Part shown: positions 34,039-43,006 of the stretch, piece after piece | Position numbering within the stretch: position 1 is the stretch's first letter | Layout: the number at the start of each line of letters is the position of its first letter | NCBI GenBank assembly: GCA_018660265.1 | Contig: JABJKS010000103.1 | Span: forward strand, 1-64,000 | DNA length: 64,000 bases | Direction: 5' to 3' | Origin: Rhodospirillaceae bacterium | GTDB lineage: Bacteria > Pseudomonadota > Alphaproteobacteria > GCA-2731375 | The notes under the pieces: generated by a model | What the model was told of the DNA's origin: nothing | Seen by the model: only the letters and a program-made list of their open reading frames with translations | Database searches by the model: none | Position numbers and translations under genes: made by a program

Positions 34039-35574
34039 ATGCCTGCCCAAGCATTCGCCAATGCCGCGGGCCAACGTGGTTCGAAACATGCTTTCGGGGT
34101 ACCCGGCTCCGGCCAGAGCCTGGAATTGATCCATGCCCTGGAAGGCAACGGCGTACAATTTCATTCTGTTCACCACGAAGGTGCGGCCGCGATTATGGCC
34201 GGAACCGTGGGTCGATTAAGCGGTCAAGCGGCCATGGCCATTGCTATCAAAGGTCCGGGCCTGGCCAATATGGTCGGCGGCATGGCGGCCTGCGCCTACG
34301 AGAACCTGCCCATGTTGGCGGTGACGGAGGCGTATGGCCCTGACGTCCCCGCCGCCAAAGCCCACAAGCGATTGGATCAAAGTGCATTGACCGCCGCCGT
34401 CGCCAAGGGCCGGCGCTATCTATCCGCCAACGGCCCCGGCTTTGATGATCTGGCCAATTGGGCCGAGGCGGAAGCCCCCGGCCCGGTGTTTTTGGAGTTG
34501 GCGGGACAAATTGATCAGGCCGATGCCGTGCCCGTGGCCAAAACCCTGCCGGACATGGGCGATGCCCTGGGCCTGATTGAACGGGCCCAACGGCCCATCG
34601 TGATCGCCGGCACCCTGGCCCTGCGCCAAGGGTTGTCACAACAATTAAACTGTCTGCAAATCCCCGTGTTCTCCACCGCAGCAGCCAAAGGCGCGGTGCA
34701 CGAGGGGTTGCCGCATGCTGCGGGTGTCTTCACCGGTGTCGGCCAAACCCTGTCGCCGGAGGCGCAATTACTGCAACAGGCCGACCTGATCATTGGTATT
34801 GGACTGCGCCCTGGCGAAGTGCTGGGAACGGGGCCATTCCACTGCGATGCGGTCAACCTCGATCCCATTGATGCACCGGGTGCCGATGGCTTTGCCTTTG
34901 CCGCTGTCTGCCGGGATGCCGCATCGGCCATGGATATGCTTGCGCAAAAGGCGTGGGGGGTTGAGGAAACAGCCCAGGCAACGGCCCGTCTGCGGCAACA
35001 TCTTTTGCAGGCACGGGACTTCCTGCCCGCGCATGCCTTTGCCGCCCTGGCAACAGCCTTCCCCAGTGGCGTACGGGTGGTGATCGATACAGGCTATTTC
35101 TGCACCATTGGCGAACATATTTGGCAAGCGCCAAAGGCCGATTGGTGTCTGTCATCGGGTTCCGGCCGATACATGGGCATCGGCCTGCCGCAAGCCGTCG
35201 CCGCAGCGATCCATGATCCATCTGTGCCAACGGTACTGGCGGTGGGTGATGGCGGTATCGCGCCGTTCTTGGCCGAAGCCCACCTGGCCCGGCGTTTGAA
35301 CCTGCCGCTTGCCATATTACAGATGTCCGATGGCGGATATGGCTCTGTCCGGACCAGGGCCATTGCCGATGGCCTGACCCAGGCACCAATGCTGGAGCCG
35401 GGCGCATCCTGGCGCGCCGCATTCGATGGTCTTGGTTTTGCCACAGCGGAAACAAATACGGCATCCGGGTTGAGCAAGGTCTTGTCTGATTGGCAACCGA
35501 ATGAAGGCCCCCTGTTCGCCTTGTTGCCAATGGAGCCAAACCCCTATCAGGAGATGGTCAAGGGCCTACGATGA
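34039..35574 (+). CDS. Thiamine-diphosphate-dependent enzyme, acetolactate-synthase-like
   Basis: 511 aa. N-terminal PYR domain with FGVPGSGQSLELIHAL and the catalytic Glu47 in HHEGAAAIMAG; middle domain PIVIAGTLALRQGL; C-terminal PP domain VLAVGDGGIAPFLAEAHLARRLNLPLAILQMSDGGYGSV. The usual Asn of the ThDP metal site (..NN.YG) reads SDGGYG. Donor and acceptor are unknown. Its stop overlaps the next start (ATGA), and it follows the dehydrogenase by 3 nt. Confidence 0.88.
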   Translation: MPAQAFANAAGQRGSKHAFGVPGSGQSLELIHALEGNGVQFHSVHHEGAAAIMAGTVGRLSGQAAMAIAIKGPGLANMVGGMAACAYENLPMLAVTEAYGPDVPAAKAHKRLDQSALTAAVAKGRRYLSANGPGFDDLANWAEAEAPGPVFLELAGQIDQADAVPVAKTLPDMGDALGLIERAQRPIVIAGTLALRQGLSQQLNCLQIPVFSTAAAKGAVHEGLPHAAGVFTGVGQTLSPEAQLLQQADLIIGIGLRPGEVLGTGPFHCDAVNLDPIDAPGADGFAFAAVCRDAASAMDMLAQKAWGVEETAQATARLRQHLLQARDFLPAHAFAALATAFPSGVRVVIDTGYFCTIGEHIWQAPKADWCLSSGSGRYMGIGLPQAVAAAIHDPSVPTVLAVGDGGIAPFLAEAHLARRLNLPLAILQMSDGGYGSVRTRAIADGLTQAPMLEPGASWRAAFDGLGFATAETNTASGLSKVLSDWQPNEGPLFALLPMEPNPYQEMVKGLR

Positions 35575-36566
35575 GCACACCGCATATATTAATCCTGGGC
35601 GCCGGCAGCATTGGCCTGCGCCATGGTCGCAACCTGACCAGCCTGGGCGCGCGGGTATCCGGCATGGACCCGCGCCAGGACCGCCGGGAAGCCTTCGCCA
35701 ATGAATTCAGCTGCTTCGCCTTTGAGGATATGGATACGGCCCTTCGCGCTGGCGGGCTGGACGGTGTCGCCGTCTGCTCACCCACACGTTTTCATGTGGA
35801 ACAATGCCTGCCCGCATTAGAAGCCGGCCTGCCGGTGCTATTGGAAAAACCCGTCGCGAAAACCCTGGCGGAGGCGGAAGTACTTGCCGCTGCCATTCAA
35901 CGCACAGGTACGCCCTTGTTGCTGGGTTACACGTGGCGCTGGTGGCCGCCCCTGACCAAGGTGCGGGCGCTATTGGCGCAGAATACCATCGGCACCATCC
36001 GCCATGTGGAGTTCACAATGTCGGCCCATCTGGAAGACTGGCATCCGGGCGAGCCGTTGGAAGAATTTTTCATGTCGTCCGCCGAACTGGGCGGCGGTGC
36101 CTTGCTGGATGAAAGCCATTGGGTTGACCTGATGCTGTGGTTTTTTGGCATGCCCGAAACCTTGTCGGCCCGGGTCGAAAAAATCTCGGATCTGGACATC
36201 TCTTCCGATGACAACGTGGATATGATGATCGGGTTTCCGAACGGCCTGCGGGCCAACCTGCATCTGGATCTTTACGGTCGGCCGCATCGTAAATCGATCC
36301 GCTTTATCGGTGAAGGCGGCAGCATCCTGTGGTCCGAAGCACCAAACCAGATCGCCGTCTGTACCGAGGCCGGGGAGACCTGGTCGGAGGAACGCTTCAG
36401 CTGTGAGCGCAATGATATGTTCATGGCCGTGGCGCGGGAGTATCTCGCCGTCCTGGGCGGCGGGCCGGTTACGACCTGCACGATCGACGATGGCCTTGGC
36501 GTCATGACGTTGTTGGAGGCGGCGCGGCAAAGTCATGCCGATGGCCGGCGCATTGCTTTCGACTAA
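35571..36566 (+). CDS. Gfo/Idh/MocA-family oxidoreductase
   Basis: 331 aa. Rossmann motif ILILGAGSIGLRHGRNLTSLGARVSGMD, then VAVCSPTRFHVEQCLPALEAGLPVLLEKPVAKTLAEAE with the catalytic EKP lysine, and the C-terminal alpha/beta domain with ELGGGALLDESHWVDLMLWFFG. The family oxidises or reduces sugars or their nucleotide forms. It is coupled to the ThDP gene by a 4-nt overlap and its stop overlaps the convergent methyltransferase stop. The sugar substrate is not readable. Confidence 0.92.
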   Translation: MSTPHILILGAGSIGLRHGRNLTSLGARVSGMDPRQDRREAFANEFSCFAFEDMDTALRAGGLDGVAVCSPTRFHVEQCLPALEAGLPVLLEKPVAKTLAEAEVLAAAIQRTGTPLLLGYTWRWWPPLTKVRALLAQNTIGTIRHVEFTMSAHLEDWHPGEPLEEFFMSSAELGGGALLDESHWVDLMLWFFGMPETLSARVEKISDLDISSDDNVDMMIGFPNGLRANLHLDLYGRPHRKSIRFIGEGGSILWSEAPNQIAVCTEAGETWSEERFSCERNDMFMAVAREYLAVLGGGPVTTCTIDDGLGVMTLLEAARQSHADGRRIAFD

Positions 36567-37393
36567 TCCTGGCGTTTCTGACCGACCCAGTTGAAGTGGG
36601 TCAAAATGGGTGCAAGCCAGCGATAGGCCAGGGCGCGTTCCAAACCGCCAAGAGAATCAAAAACTGCAGCACTCGGGAACATGCGAAAATAACGCAGGCT
36701 TTGTCGGTCAATGTCATGGGCGGCAAAGGCGCGGCCCAGGGCATGGGCCGTCGTGATGCGTTCCACACCATAGAGAATATCCTTACCATCGGGTCCGGTC
36801 ATGGTCTCAACCCGTGGCCAGCCGCGACGGACCAATAACTCTGCCTGTATAAGCGGGTTCAAGGCATTGGCTTCGGAGATTACCAGATGCCCGCCCGGCT
36901 TTAATAAACGGGCAATCTTGGCAACCACATCGGAACGGGGTTCCAGGTGATGAAAAGCCTGCTCCATCCAAACAGCATCAAAGGGTTGCGCCTCTGCCAG
37001 ATCAAGGATGGACTGCATGGAGAATTCCACATGCAGGGGGCGGTCAACCTGATCCTGCAACACCGACAGTCTGGCCTGGGCCCCGGCTATACGATCCTCG
37101 CGCACATCCAACGCCGTCACCTGCGCGCCCTTCAGGGCCAACCATAGGGATTCCGTGCCCAGACCACAGCCAACCTCGAGCACCCGCATATTCGGGCTGG
37201 CCCGTACCAACGCCTCAATCTCACGAATTTGTTCTGCGTAATAGCTGCGCATACGATCAGAAAAATTGCGGCGAAAGGCACCGTAGTAGCTATTGAACGT
37301 CGTCGCGGCCTCACCTTGCAGCAGATCATTGTGTAACCAGGTGGCCAGGAAAGCGGCGATATCCGGTGCCGTGGCAAGCTGCGTATTGTTCAT
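36563..37393 (-). CDS. Class I SAM-dependent methyltransferase, glycan cluster
   Basis: 276 aa from the ATG at 37393, 2 nt after the upstream gene's stop; a start at 37423 would overlap that gene by 28 nt. SAM-binding motif RVLEVGCGLGTESLWLALKGAQVTALDVR, motif II region FDAVWMEQAFHHL and LLKPGGHLVISEANALNP. It is the last gene of the leftward surface-carbohydrate operon; methylation of a sugar or glycan end is likely but inferred. Confidence 0.85.
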   Translation of the reverse strand: MNNTQLATAPDIAAFLATWLHNDLLQGEAATTFNSYYGAFRRNFSDRMRSYYAEQIREIEALVRASPNMRVLEVGCGLGTESLWLALKGAQVTALDVREDRIAGAQARLSVLQDQVDRPLHVEFSMQSILDLAEAQPFDAVWMEQAFHHLEPRSDVVAKIARLLKPGGHLVISEANALNPLIQAELLVRRGWPRVETMTGPDGKDILYGVERITTAHALGRAFAAHDIDRQSLRYFRMFPSAAVFDSLGGLERALAYRWLAPILTHFNWVGQKRQD

Positions 37394-37395
37394 AT

Positions 37396-38775
37396 TCACG
37401 ACGATTTCGAAATGTGAAAACAATGATGCAAAGGTAGGTCAGCCGCCCCGACATCACTGAAGCGCCCGGAGACTGACTGCAATTGCGCCAGCACCCCGCG
37501 CACCTCGTCCACATCCATGCCAGGGAATTTCTGGTTGGCATAATCTGCGGCCCGGCCGCCCCGCACCAGCCGCCTGATCCGGGGCCGGAGGGCGGTCGCC
37601 ACACGTGTTCCCAATCGCCCTATTCGAGGCAGGGGATCCTGGGCAAAGCCAGCCTTGGGGCCATCAAGGGCGGCCAATTCATCGGCAATGCGATCCGCTG
37701 CCAGGCTACCGGTTGCGGCGGCAAGATAGTGCCCAGCCTTATCCCCCACATCATCGGGGGGGCCCATGCGGCCTGTCATCAGCGCCGAGACGGTTTCGAT
37801 TAATTCGTCAGGACTATAGGCATTACGGCTTAATAGGTTGGGCAGATGGGAATCCACAACCGCATCGGTCGCCGGGCGATAGGCCGCGACGGGTACGCCA
37901 AGAACATGCGCCTCCACCCCCGTAGTGCAGGAATTTTGCAGAACGCAATCCGCGCCCAGAATCCACGGAATGACATTGCCATGGTGCAGGACCTGGACAT
38001 TGCCCAACCCGGCGGCGGCCTCGCCCCAGGCCCCATGATCTTCCGATGGATGGGGCCGCAGAATTATTGTGTGATCGGGAAAGGCCCGGGACAGATCGGG
38101 CAGGGCATGGGCAAAGCCATGAAAAATCTTGCCGATGAAATCAATCCAATGCTGGACCGCCGCCTGGTCCGCCGCTGTTTTGATGCCGCCGCGTTGTCGT
38201 TGCGCCTTGATCCAGAAATCCTGGCCCAGAAAGTGATTGAAGCGGCTGAAATTCGTATTGATCAATAGATAACGGCCATGTTGGCTTTGATGGGCCTTGG
38301 CCTCATCAGCAAAGATGGCACGAAATTCAGGGCGCAGCAGGTCAAAGCGCGGATTGCCGATGGCTCTGATTTTGCCTGCCGCATCGGGTAATTTAAAGGC
38401 GATGTCGTCCGCCTGATTTTGCCCCCAGGCGAAAAACCGATCAACCTGGGCCATAGCCTCGGGTGCAATACGTTGATGAAGGTAAGTATCCCGGTCGCGG
38501 TAAACCACCCCCTCTTCGCACCAGGCACACACCACATAGCCCGCATCCCGCAGCAGTTGGAAATGTGCAACCTTGGTCCGGGCGATGCTTTTGTCCACAT
38601 AGATGCCGACGGGCAAATGGGCCAGTTGCGCCAGTATGGCGTTTTGATCTCCCAGCAAGACATCGAAACCACGCTCCGCCGCCGCCGCCGCCAACAAGGT
38701 CTTGGCATGAAACTCCCGCGCCTTGGTCTCAATAGGCAGCAACAGCCAACGCCTTGGCTTCGATAAATCGCTCAT
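37396..38775 (-). CDS. Surface carbohydrate biosynthesis protein, GT-B-like
   Basis: 459 aa from ATG 38775, coupled by ATGA to the gene before it; a frame to 38856 is just upstream overlap. RWLLLPIETKAREFHAKTLLAAAAAERGFDVLLGD opens a first Rossmann-like domain; the second carries IILRPHPSEDHGAWGEAA and QNSCTTGVEAHVLGVPVAAYRP, the nucleotide-sugar-binding pattern of capsule/surface glycosyltransferases and polyol-phosphate transferases. Family members occur in polysaccharide loci; acceptor and donor unknown. Confidence 0.82.
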   Translation of the reverse strand: MSDLSKPRRWLLLPIETKAREFHAKTLLAAAAAERGFDVLLGDQNAILAQLAHLPVGIYVDKSIARTKVAHFQLLRDAGYVVCAWCEEGVVYRDRDTYLHQRIAPEAMAQVDRFFAWGQNQADDIAFKLPDAAGKIRAIGNPRFDLLRPEFRAIFADEAKAHQSQHGRYLLINTNFSRFNHFLGQDFWIKAQRQRGGIKTAADQAAVQHWIDFIGKIFHGFAHALPDLSRAFPDHTIILRPHPSEDHGAWGEAAAGLGNVQVLHHGNVIPWILGADCVLQNSCTTGVEAHVLGVPVAAYRPATDAVVDSHLPNLLSRNAYSPDELIETVSALMTGRMGPPDDVGDKAGHYLAAATGSLAADRIADELAALDGPKAGFAQDPLPRIGRLGTRVATALRPRIRRLVRGGRAADYANQKFPGMDVDEVRGVLAQLQSVSGRFSDVGAADLPLHHCFHISKSS

Positions 38776-40130
38776 GACGACGAGGCCTTGGAAACTTCCG
38801 CCAACACGGCATCGGCCACACGGATGCCTGCCTTGCCGTCCGCATTGCCGGTCCATTTTTCCAGCAAGGCCATGGCCTCGGCAGATAGATCAGCGACTAC
38901 GATGCGGGGGGCCTGCAAATGAGCAATTACCTGATCCGCCATCTCAGCTTCAGACCCGCCATAGGATACGGCATCTTCCATATCGACAATGTAGGGCAGG
39001 TTCTTGTCATCCACCGCCTCGGCAAAGCGGGGGCAGACAATGGGCTTGCCGGCGGCCAGGGCCTCAAACAATGCGGTGGTGGTAAAGCCGCAGATCACGT
39101 CGGATGCCAGGATCAAATCCAAGGGGTCGCCACCCTCAACAAGCTTCAGGTTGGCCGGGATTTCACCTGCCTGGGCCATCAGGGCGCGGGCGGCATCCAC
39201 TTCGTATTTGCCGGATTTGGTTTTTACAATGACCGTTACATCTGGCGCTTGCCGCGCCACATGAACGGCGGCGCGATGGTAGGCGGCAGCCAGTTCATCC
39301 CAGTGCAAGGCGTCCAGGTCAAGATCCACGTCCCGGTCCCCCAGCCCATCAGGGTCATATTTTCGCGGGATACGGGGCAGGCCCGTCTTGGCTGTGAAAG
39401 AAAAAAACAACGCCCGTTTCGCTCCCGTCGGCACCTCGCCCTTTTTTCGCCAGGCATGCACCGGATCAAGACGCGGCATACCAACGATGGTAACCCGTTC
39501 AGGAGGCAACACACCTGCGCCGACTTGGATGCGTTTCTCCACCTGGTTATAAACCAAGGTGCCCCGGCCTTCGTAAGGCCCGCGCCGGTCCCTATAAAAA
39601 TTGATAAAAAACGGTTCCAACCCCGGTGTCTTCAGGTTTTCCTTATGCAGGGGAATGAACGGTGTCCCTATCGCCTCCAACGCCGCCGCCAGGGGACGTT
39701 CCGCATAATACGCAAAGTTGGCGGAGAGAACCGCATCGTAGGGCCGATAAGCTATCAGCCGCTGCCAGACAGCCCCGATGAAGGATTGATAGGCCGCTTT
39801 GCCCGCAACGATTGCGGGGTCGTCCGTCTTATAACTGTGATCATCCAGAGTTGGCGGGCAGAAGGCGGAGATCATCGCCTTCAGTGCTTTGACATTGACC
39901 TTATCGAAAGCAAAAATCCGGAACCGGGGATCTGCGCCAAAGGCGGCCATGGCATCCTCCGCCAGACCTTGTTTGGAGATCAACAGTAGATTGACCGCAT
40001 CCGGATTGGTTGGGCTGGGGACTTCCCCGATCACCCCATGCAACAATCGCGCAGCCAGTCCCGGCAGGTTCGCCTTGGCCGACCAACGGAAGGCGAACCA
40101 CCAGAATTCCCGAACAAGGCGTCCGCTCAT
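38772..40130 (-). CDS. GT-B-like surface glycan protein, paralogue of the 41591 gene
   Basis: 452 aa. Shares with the gene at 41591 the block HKENLKTPGLE.FF.N.YRDR plus a following asparagine-glutamine or asparagine-isoleucine VEK/IEK segment, VTIVGMPRLD, LFFSF.AKTG and the C-terminal SDVICGFTTTALFEALAAGKPIVCPRFAEA (a nucleotide-sugar or CDP-polyol-binding pattern). It ends WTGNADGKAGIRVADAVLAEV, also as in the paralogue. Starts overlap with flanking genes by ATGA on both sides. Likely a transferase in surface-polymer assembly. Confidence 0.8.
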   Translation of the reverse strand: MSGRLVREFWWFAFRWSAKANLPGLAARLLHGVIGEVPSPTNPDAVNLLLISKQGLAEDAMAAFGADPRFRIFAFDKVNVKALKAMISAFCPPTLDDHSYKTDDPAIVAGKAAYQSFIGAVWQRLIAYRPYDAVLSANFAYYAERPLAAALEAIGTPFIPLHKENLKTPGLEPFFINFYRDRRGPYEGRGTLVYNQVEKRIQVGAGVLPPERVTIVGMPRLDPVHAWRKKGEVPTGAKRALFFSFTAKTGLPRIPRKYDPDGLGDRDVDLDLDALHWDELAAAYHRAAVHVARQAPDVTVIVKTKSGKYEVDAARALMAQAGEIPANLKLVEGGDPLDLILASDVICGFTTTALFEALAAGKPIVCPRFAEAVDDKNLPYIVDMEDAVSYGGSEAEMADQVIAHLQAPRIVVADLSAEAMALLEKWTGNADGKAGIRVADAVLAEVSKASSS

Positions 40131-40843
40131 GGTTTCCCGTCCGCGCTTTCCAGAATGTAGTAGCGGATGGCCCGGCTTTCATCCTCATCATCGAAGACGT
40201 CGATAATGTTCAGGCCGTGGCGGGCGAAGATTGCGCGCATGTCGCCATCAGAATAGCGGCGGGTTTTCTTCCCCTCACGCCCCGCCACGGCACTTAACAC
40301 CGTGCGCAGGCCATCGCGTAACAGCCACAACAAACGCTTAATCAAAGCGACAACGCCGCGTGCCTCCGCGCCCCCGTCAGCGGTGACCTTCACCTGGATT
40401 AACATGCGTCCCATCGGGCAGATGCGGACAAATTGACCAATGACATTTTCCACGACAGCCAAATTTGGCAACCATTTTATAAAGCGTGTGCTGACGACAG
40501 CATCGGCTGCCCCGTCCGGGAACGGTAGATGCTCCGCGTCGGCGACACGAACGTCCAGCTGTTCAAATGTCGCCCCTCCCATGCGGTCGGCAGCAGCAGC
40601 GATCATATCGGCGGAGATATCCGCGCCGATGACTTTCAGGCCGCGTTCAAGATAGCCGTCGACATAGCGCCCGGTGCCAAAGGGCACGTCCATGACCGTT
40701 GTCCCGGATGCAAGGTTGGCAACAAACTGTGCGACGACGGCCTGTTCCCGGCCCCAGTGGGGCTTTTCCACACGCTGGTCGTCATAGTCGGCAGCGACGT
40801 TGCCGACATATTTCTCTTTGGCGTGATAGCTATCATTCGTCAT
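40127..40843 (-). CDS. Class I SAM-dependent methyltransferase, glycan cluster
   Basis: 238 aa. HWGREQAVVAQFVANLASGTTVMDVPFGTGRYVDGYLERGLKVIGADIS is the SAM-binding core (G.G variant PFGTG), then QLDVRVADAEHLPFPDGAADAVVSTRFIKWL. The C-terminal part has a hydrophobic stretch LLWLLRDGLRTVLSAVAG that may be membrane-associated. It overlaps the preceding gene by 11 nt and the following one by 4 nt. Confidence 0.85.
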   Translation of the reverse strand: MTNDSYHAKEKYVGNVAADYDDQRVEKPHWGREQAVVAQFVANLASGTTVMDVPFGTGRYVDGYLERGLKVIGADISADMIAAAADRMGGATFEQLDVRVADAEHLPFPDGAADAVVSTRFIKWLPNLAVVENVIGQFVRICPMGRMLIQVKVTADGGAEARGVVALIKRLLWLLRDGLRTVLSAVAGREGKKTRRYSDGDMRAIFARHGLNIIDVFDDEDESRAIRYYILESADGKP

Positions 40844-41594
40844 TCTGTTCTCGCAAATCGGCCAGTCCGGTTATAACAGCATCGCACGGCGCTTCGCCGG
40901 TTAGATTAATCAACTCCGCCAACCAATCCCCATGAATGAAGCGAACGGAACCTACGACGCGCTCCAATTTGGCGCGCTGTGCCAGGGCCAGGCGATGATG
41001 GCCCTTGCGAAAATGGCATAGCGTGCCCTCCCGCCCGACGGCAAGGCCGATATCCGCATTTCGCCGATCCCGCGGGCCGGCAGGGCGATAGCCGTTGCTG
41101 AGCATGTCCTGAAAAATATCGACATAGGTTTGGCAGTATTCCGTGATCGTGGCGATGCTGTCCAAATGCCGCCCCCCATGACGGCGCGGCTTTCCCGCCT
41201 CCATCGCCGTCGTCAGGGCGCGGTAGGTTCTGCTGTCCGTCACGTCCCCGCCACCGATCAGGCCCGCCATCTCCACCGCCGCGCGGGTCTCGGCAAAGGG
41301 CGCGGCGGACCGGTCCCAATTACCGGGGACCACAAAATGCTGCCGTGGTTCAACGATAAGGCCGCGAACCGTAATTCGTTTGGGCACCGTATCGGTGATT
41401 TGGCGCGGATCGAATTCCAGGCGAAGATCACCCGACAACAGGCTGTCGGCCAGGCCAAAGGTCACGCCCGCACGGTCGTTTGCAACGCAGCGTCTGGCCT
41501 GGGCATCAAACACCGCCGGGGCCAGGGCACGACCGGGCAGGCTTCGCCACAGGCCATCCCGCACCGCACCGATTTTGGCGCGCAGGCCGCTCAT
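40833..41594 (-). CDS. Protein with possible ParB/sulfiredoxin-like domain, glycan cluster
   Basis: 253 aa from ATG 41594, coupled by ATGA to the upstream GT-like gene. The C-terminal part, IGLAVGREGTLCHFRKGHHRLALAQRAKLERVVGSVRFIHGDWL, resembles the G.HR.A.A helix of ParB-like/sulfiredoxin folds that bind nucleotides. The N-terminal half (FVVPGNWDRSAAPFAETRAAVEM) is not recognised. Related proteins of unknown function are found in bacterial surface-glycan loci, as far as I recall. No function assigned. Confidence 0.65.
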   Translation of the reverse strand: MSGLRAKIGAVRDGLWRSLPGRALAPAVFDAQARRCVANDRAGVTFGLADSLLSGDLRLEFDPRQITDTVPKRITVRGLIVEPRQHFVVPGNWDRSAAPFAETRAAVEMAGLIGGGDVTDSRTYRALTTAMEAGKPRRHGGRHLDSIATITEYCQTYVDIFQDMLSNGYRPAGPRDRRNADIGLAVGREGTLCHFRKGHHRLALAQRAKLERVVGSVRFIHGDWLAELINLTGEAPCDAVITGLADLREQNDE

Positions 41595-42997
41595 GACCGC
41601 GCACCCCCAACGGCGGCAAAAACCGCATCGGCAATGCGGACGCCGGCGCGGCCATCGGCATTTCCCAACCAATGCTCCAGCGCGCTACGCGCGGCATCGC
41701 TCAATGCCGTTTCGTGCCCGCTTGCATGCGCCGCCCGGGCCCGGTCGGCCAGTTGGGCCGCTAAACCCTCTACCGTTGCGGCGGCTTCCACGGCGACGCC
41801 AAGGTCCAGCATATAGGGCAGGTTTGCCGCACTCATCGCCTCGGCAAATGTTGGAACAACTATCGGAACGCCGGCGGCCAAGGCTTCCAGCAGAGCCGTG
41901 GAATTGAAACCACAGACCACATCCGCCTTGGTAATCAAATCAAAAGGGTCGCCGCTGCTGACCAGACGCAGGTTATCGGGGAAGGAATAACCCTCACCAT
42001 AGACTTCGCCCAGTATACCCCGGGCCCGCAAATCACCTTTCGACTTGATAACCACATCCAGGTCAGGGTTTTCCTGGGCCAGACGCACAATGGCCTCATG
42101 ACAACTTCGCGACAGATCGGGCCAGCCGATGGCTTCCAATTCAGGCGTCAGTGTTTCACGGGCTGGGGGAAACTGCTTGGGCCATTTACGCTGGATCAAT
42201 GGCGCGCCGGTTTTTGGCGCAAAGGAAAAGAATAATATTGTTGGCCGTGGGCCGGTCCTGCGCACATCGCCCTGGGCCGCGCGCCATTGATGGATCTTAT
42301 CCAGGCGCGGCATCCCCGTGACCGTCACCGCATCTTCGGCCACCATACCGGCGGCAACCTCGATATTCTTTTCGATATTGTTGTAGGTACAGATGGCCCG
42401 GCCCTGAAACGGCAGCTTACGGTCCCGATACAGATTTTCGAAAAAGGCCTCCAACCCCGGCGTCTTTAGGTTTTCTTTATGGACGGCAATAACTGCGGTG
42501 CCATGGGCATTCAGCGCGGCGGTAAATTCCTGCTCCGCATGATAGCCGAAATTCGCGGTCAGAACGCCGCCATAGCGTTTGCCCGGGCGTTTGCCCTTAT
42601 CAATGCATGACCAAACCTGGTACCAGAAATTTCGCAGCGCGGCCTTTGGTACATCCAGTTCCGGCGGGGCGGAGATATAGTTTTTGTCATCGATTATCGG
42701 CGGCAGATAAGCCCGGAAGACCGTCTTCACCAACAAGCGGTCGAAGGCATGAATGCGAAAGCGGGGATCATTGCCCAGAGAGGCGGCGATATCTTCAACA
42801 AAACCCGGCTTTGGCAACACGATAATATCCACAGCATCGGCACCACGCTGCGCCGTCGTCAACGGTATGATCTGCGGGCGCAGCAAACAGGCGGCCAGCC
42901 ATACCCAGCCGCGCCGGGCACAGATTTTTAACAGTGGCACAGTCAGGCGAAGACCCAAATGCCGGCGCAGTCGATAGCTGAGGGAAGTCGTATCCAT
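41591..42997 (-). CDS. GT-B-like surface glycan protein, paralogue of the 38772 gene
   Basis: 468 aa. N-terminal Arg-rich and hydrophobic stretch (about residues 15-45) may bind the membrane. AVHKENLKTPGLEAFFENLYR, VTVTGMPRLDKIHQW, ILFFSFAPKTG and KADVVCGFNSTALLEALAAGVPIVVPTFAEA parallel the gene at 38772, so the two arose by duplication, now separated by two other genes. C-terminal part ends WLGNADGRAGVRIADAVFAAV. Probably transfers a sugar or polyol-phosphate. Confidence 0.8.
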   Translation of the reverse strand: MDTTSLSYRLRRHLGLRLTVPLLKICARRGWVWLAACLLRPQIIPLTTAQRGADAVDIIVLPKPGFVEDIAASLGNDPRFRIHAFDRLLVKTVFRAYLPPIIDDKNYISAPPELDVPKAALRNFWYQVWSCIDKGKRPGKRYGGVLTANFGYHAEQEFTAALNAHGTAVIAVHKENLKTPGLEAFFENLYRDRKLPFQGRAICTYNNIEKNIEVAAGMVAEDAVTVTGMPRLDKIHQWRAAQGDVRRTGPRPTILFFSFAPKTGAPLIQRKWPKQFPPARETLTPELEAIGWPDLSRSCHEAIVRLAQENPDLDVVIKSKGDLRARGILGEVYGEGYSFPDNLRLVSSGDPFDLITKADVVCGFNSTALLEALAAGVPIVVPTFAEAMSAANLPYMLDLGVAVEAAATVEGLAAQLADRARAAHASGHETALSDAARSALEHWLGNADGRAGVRIADAVFAAVGGARS

Positions 42998-43006
42998 AAC
43001 CCCGCC

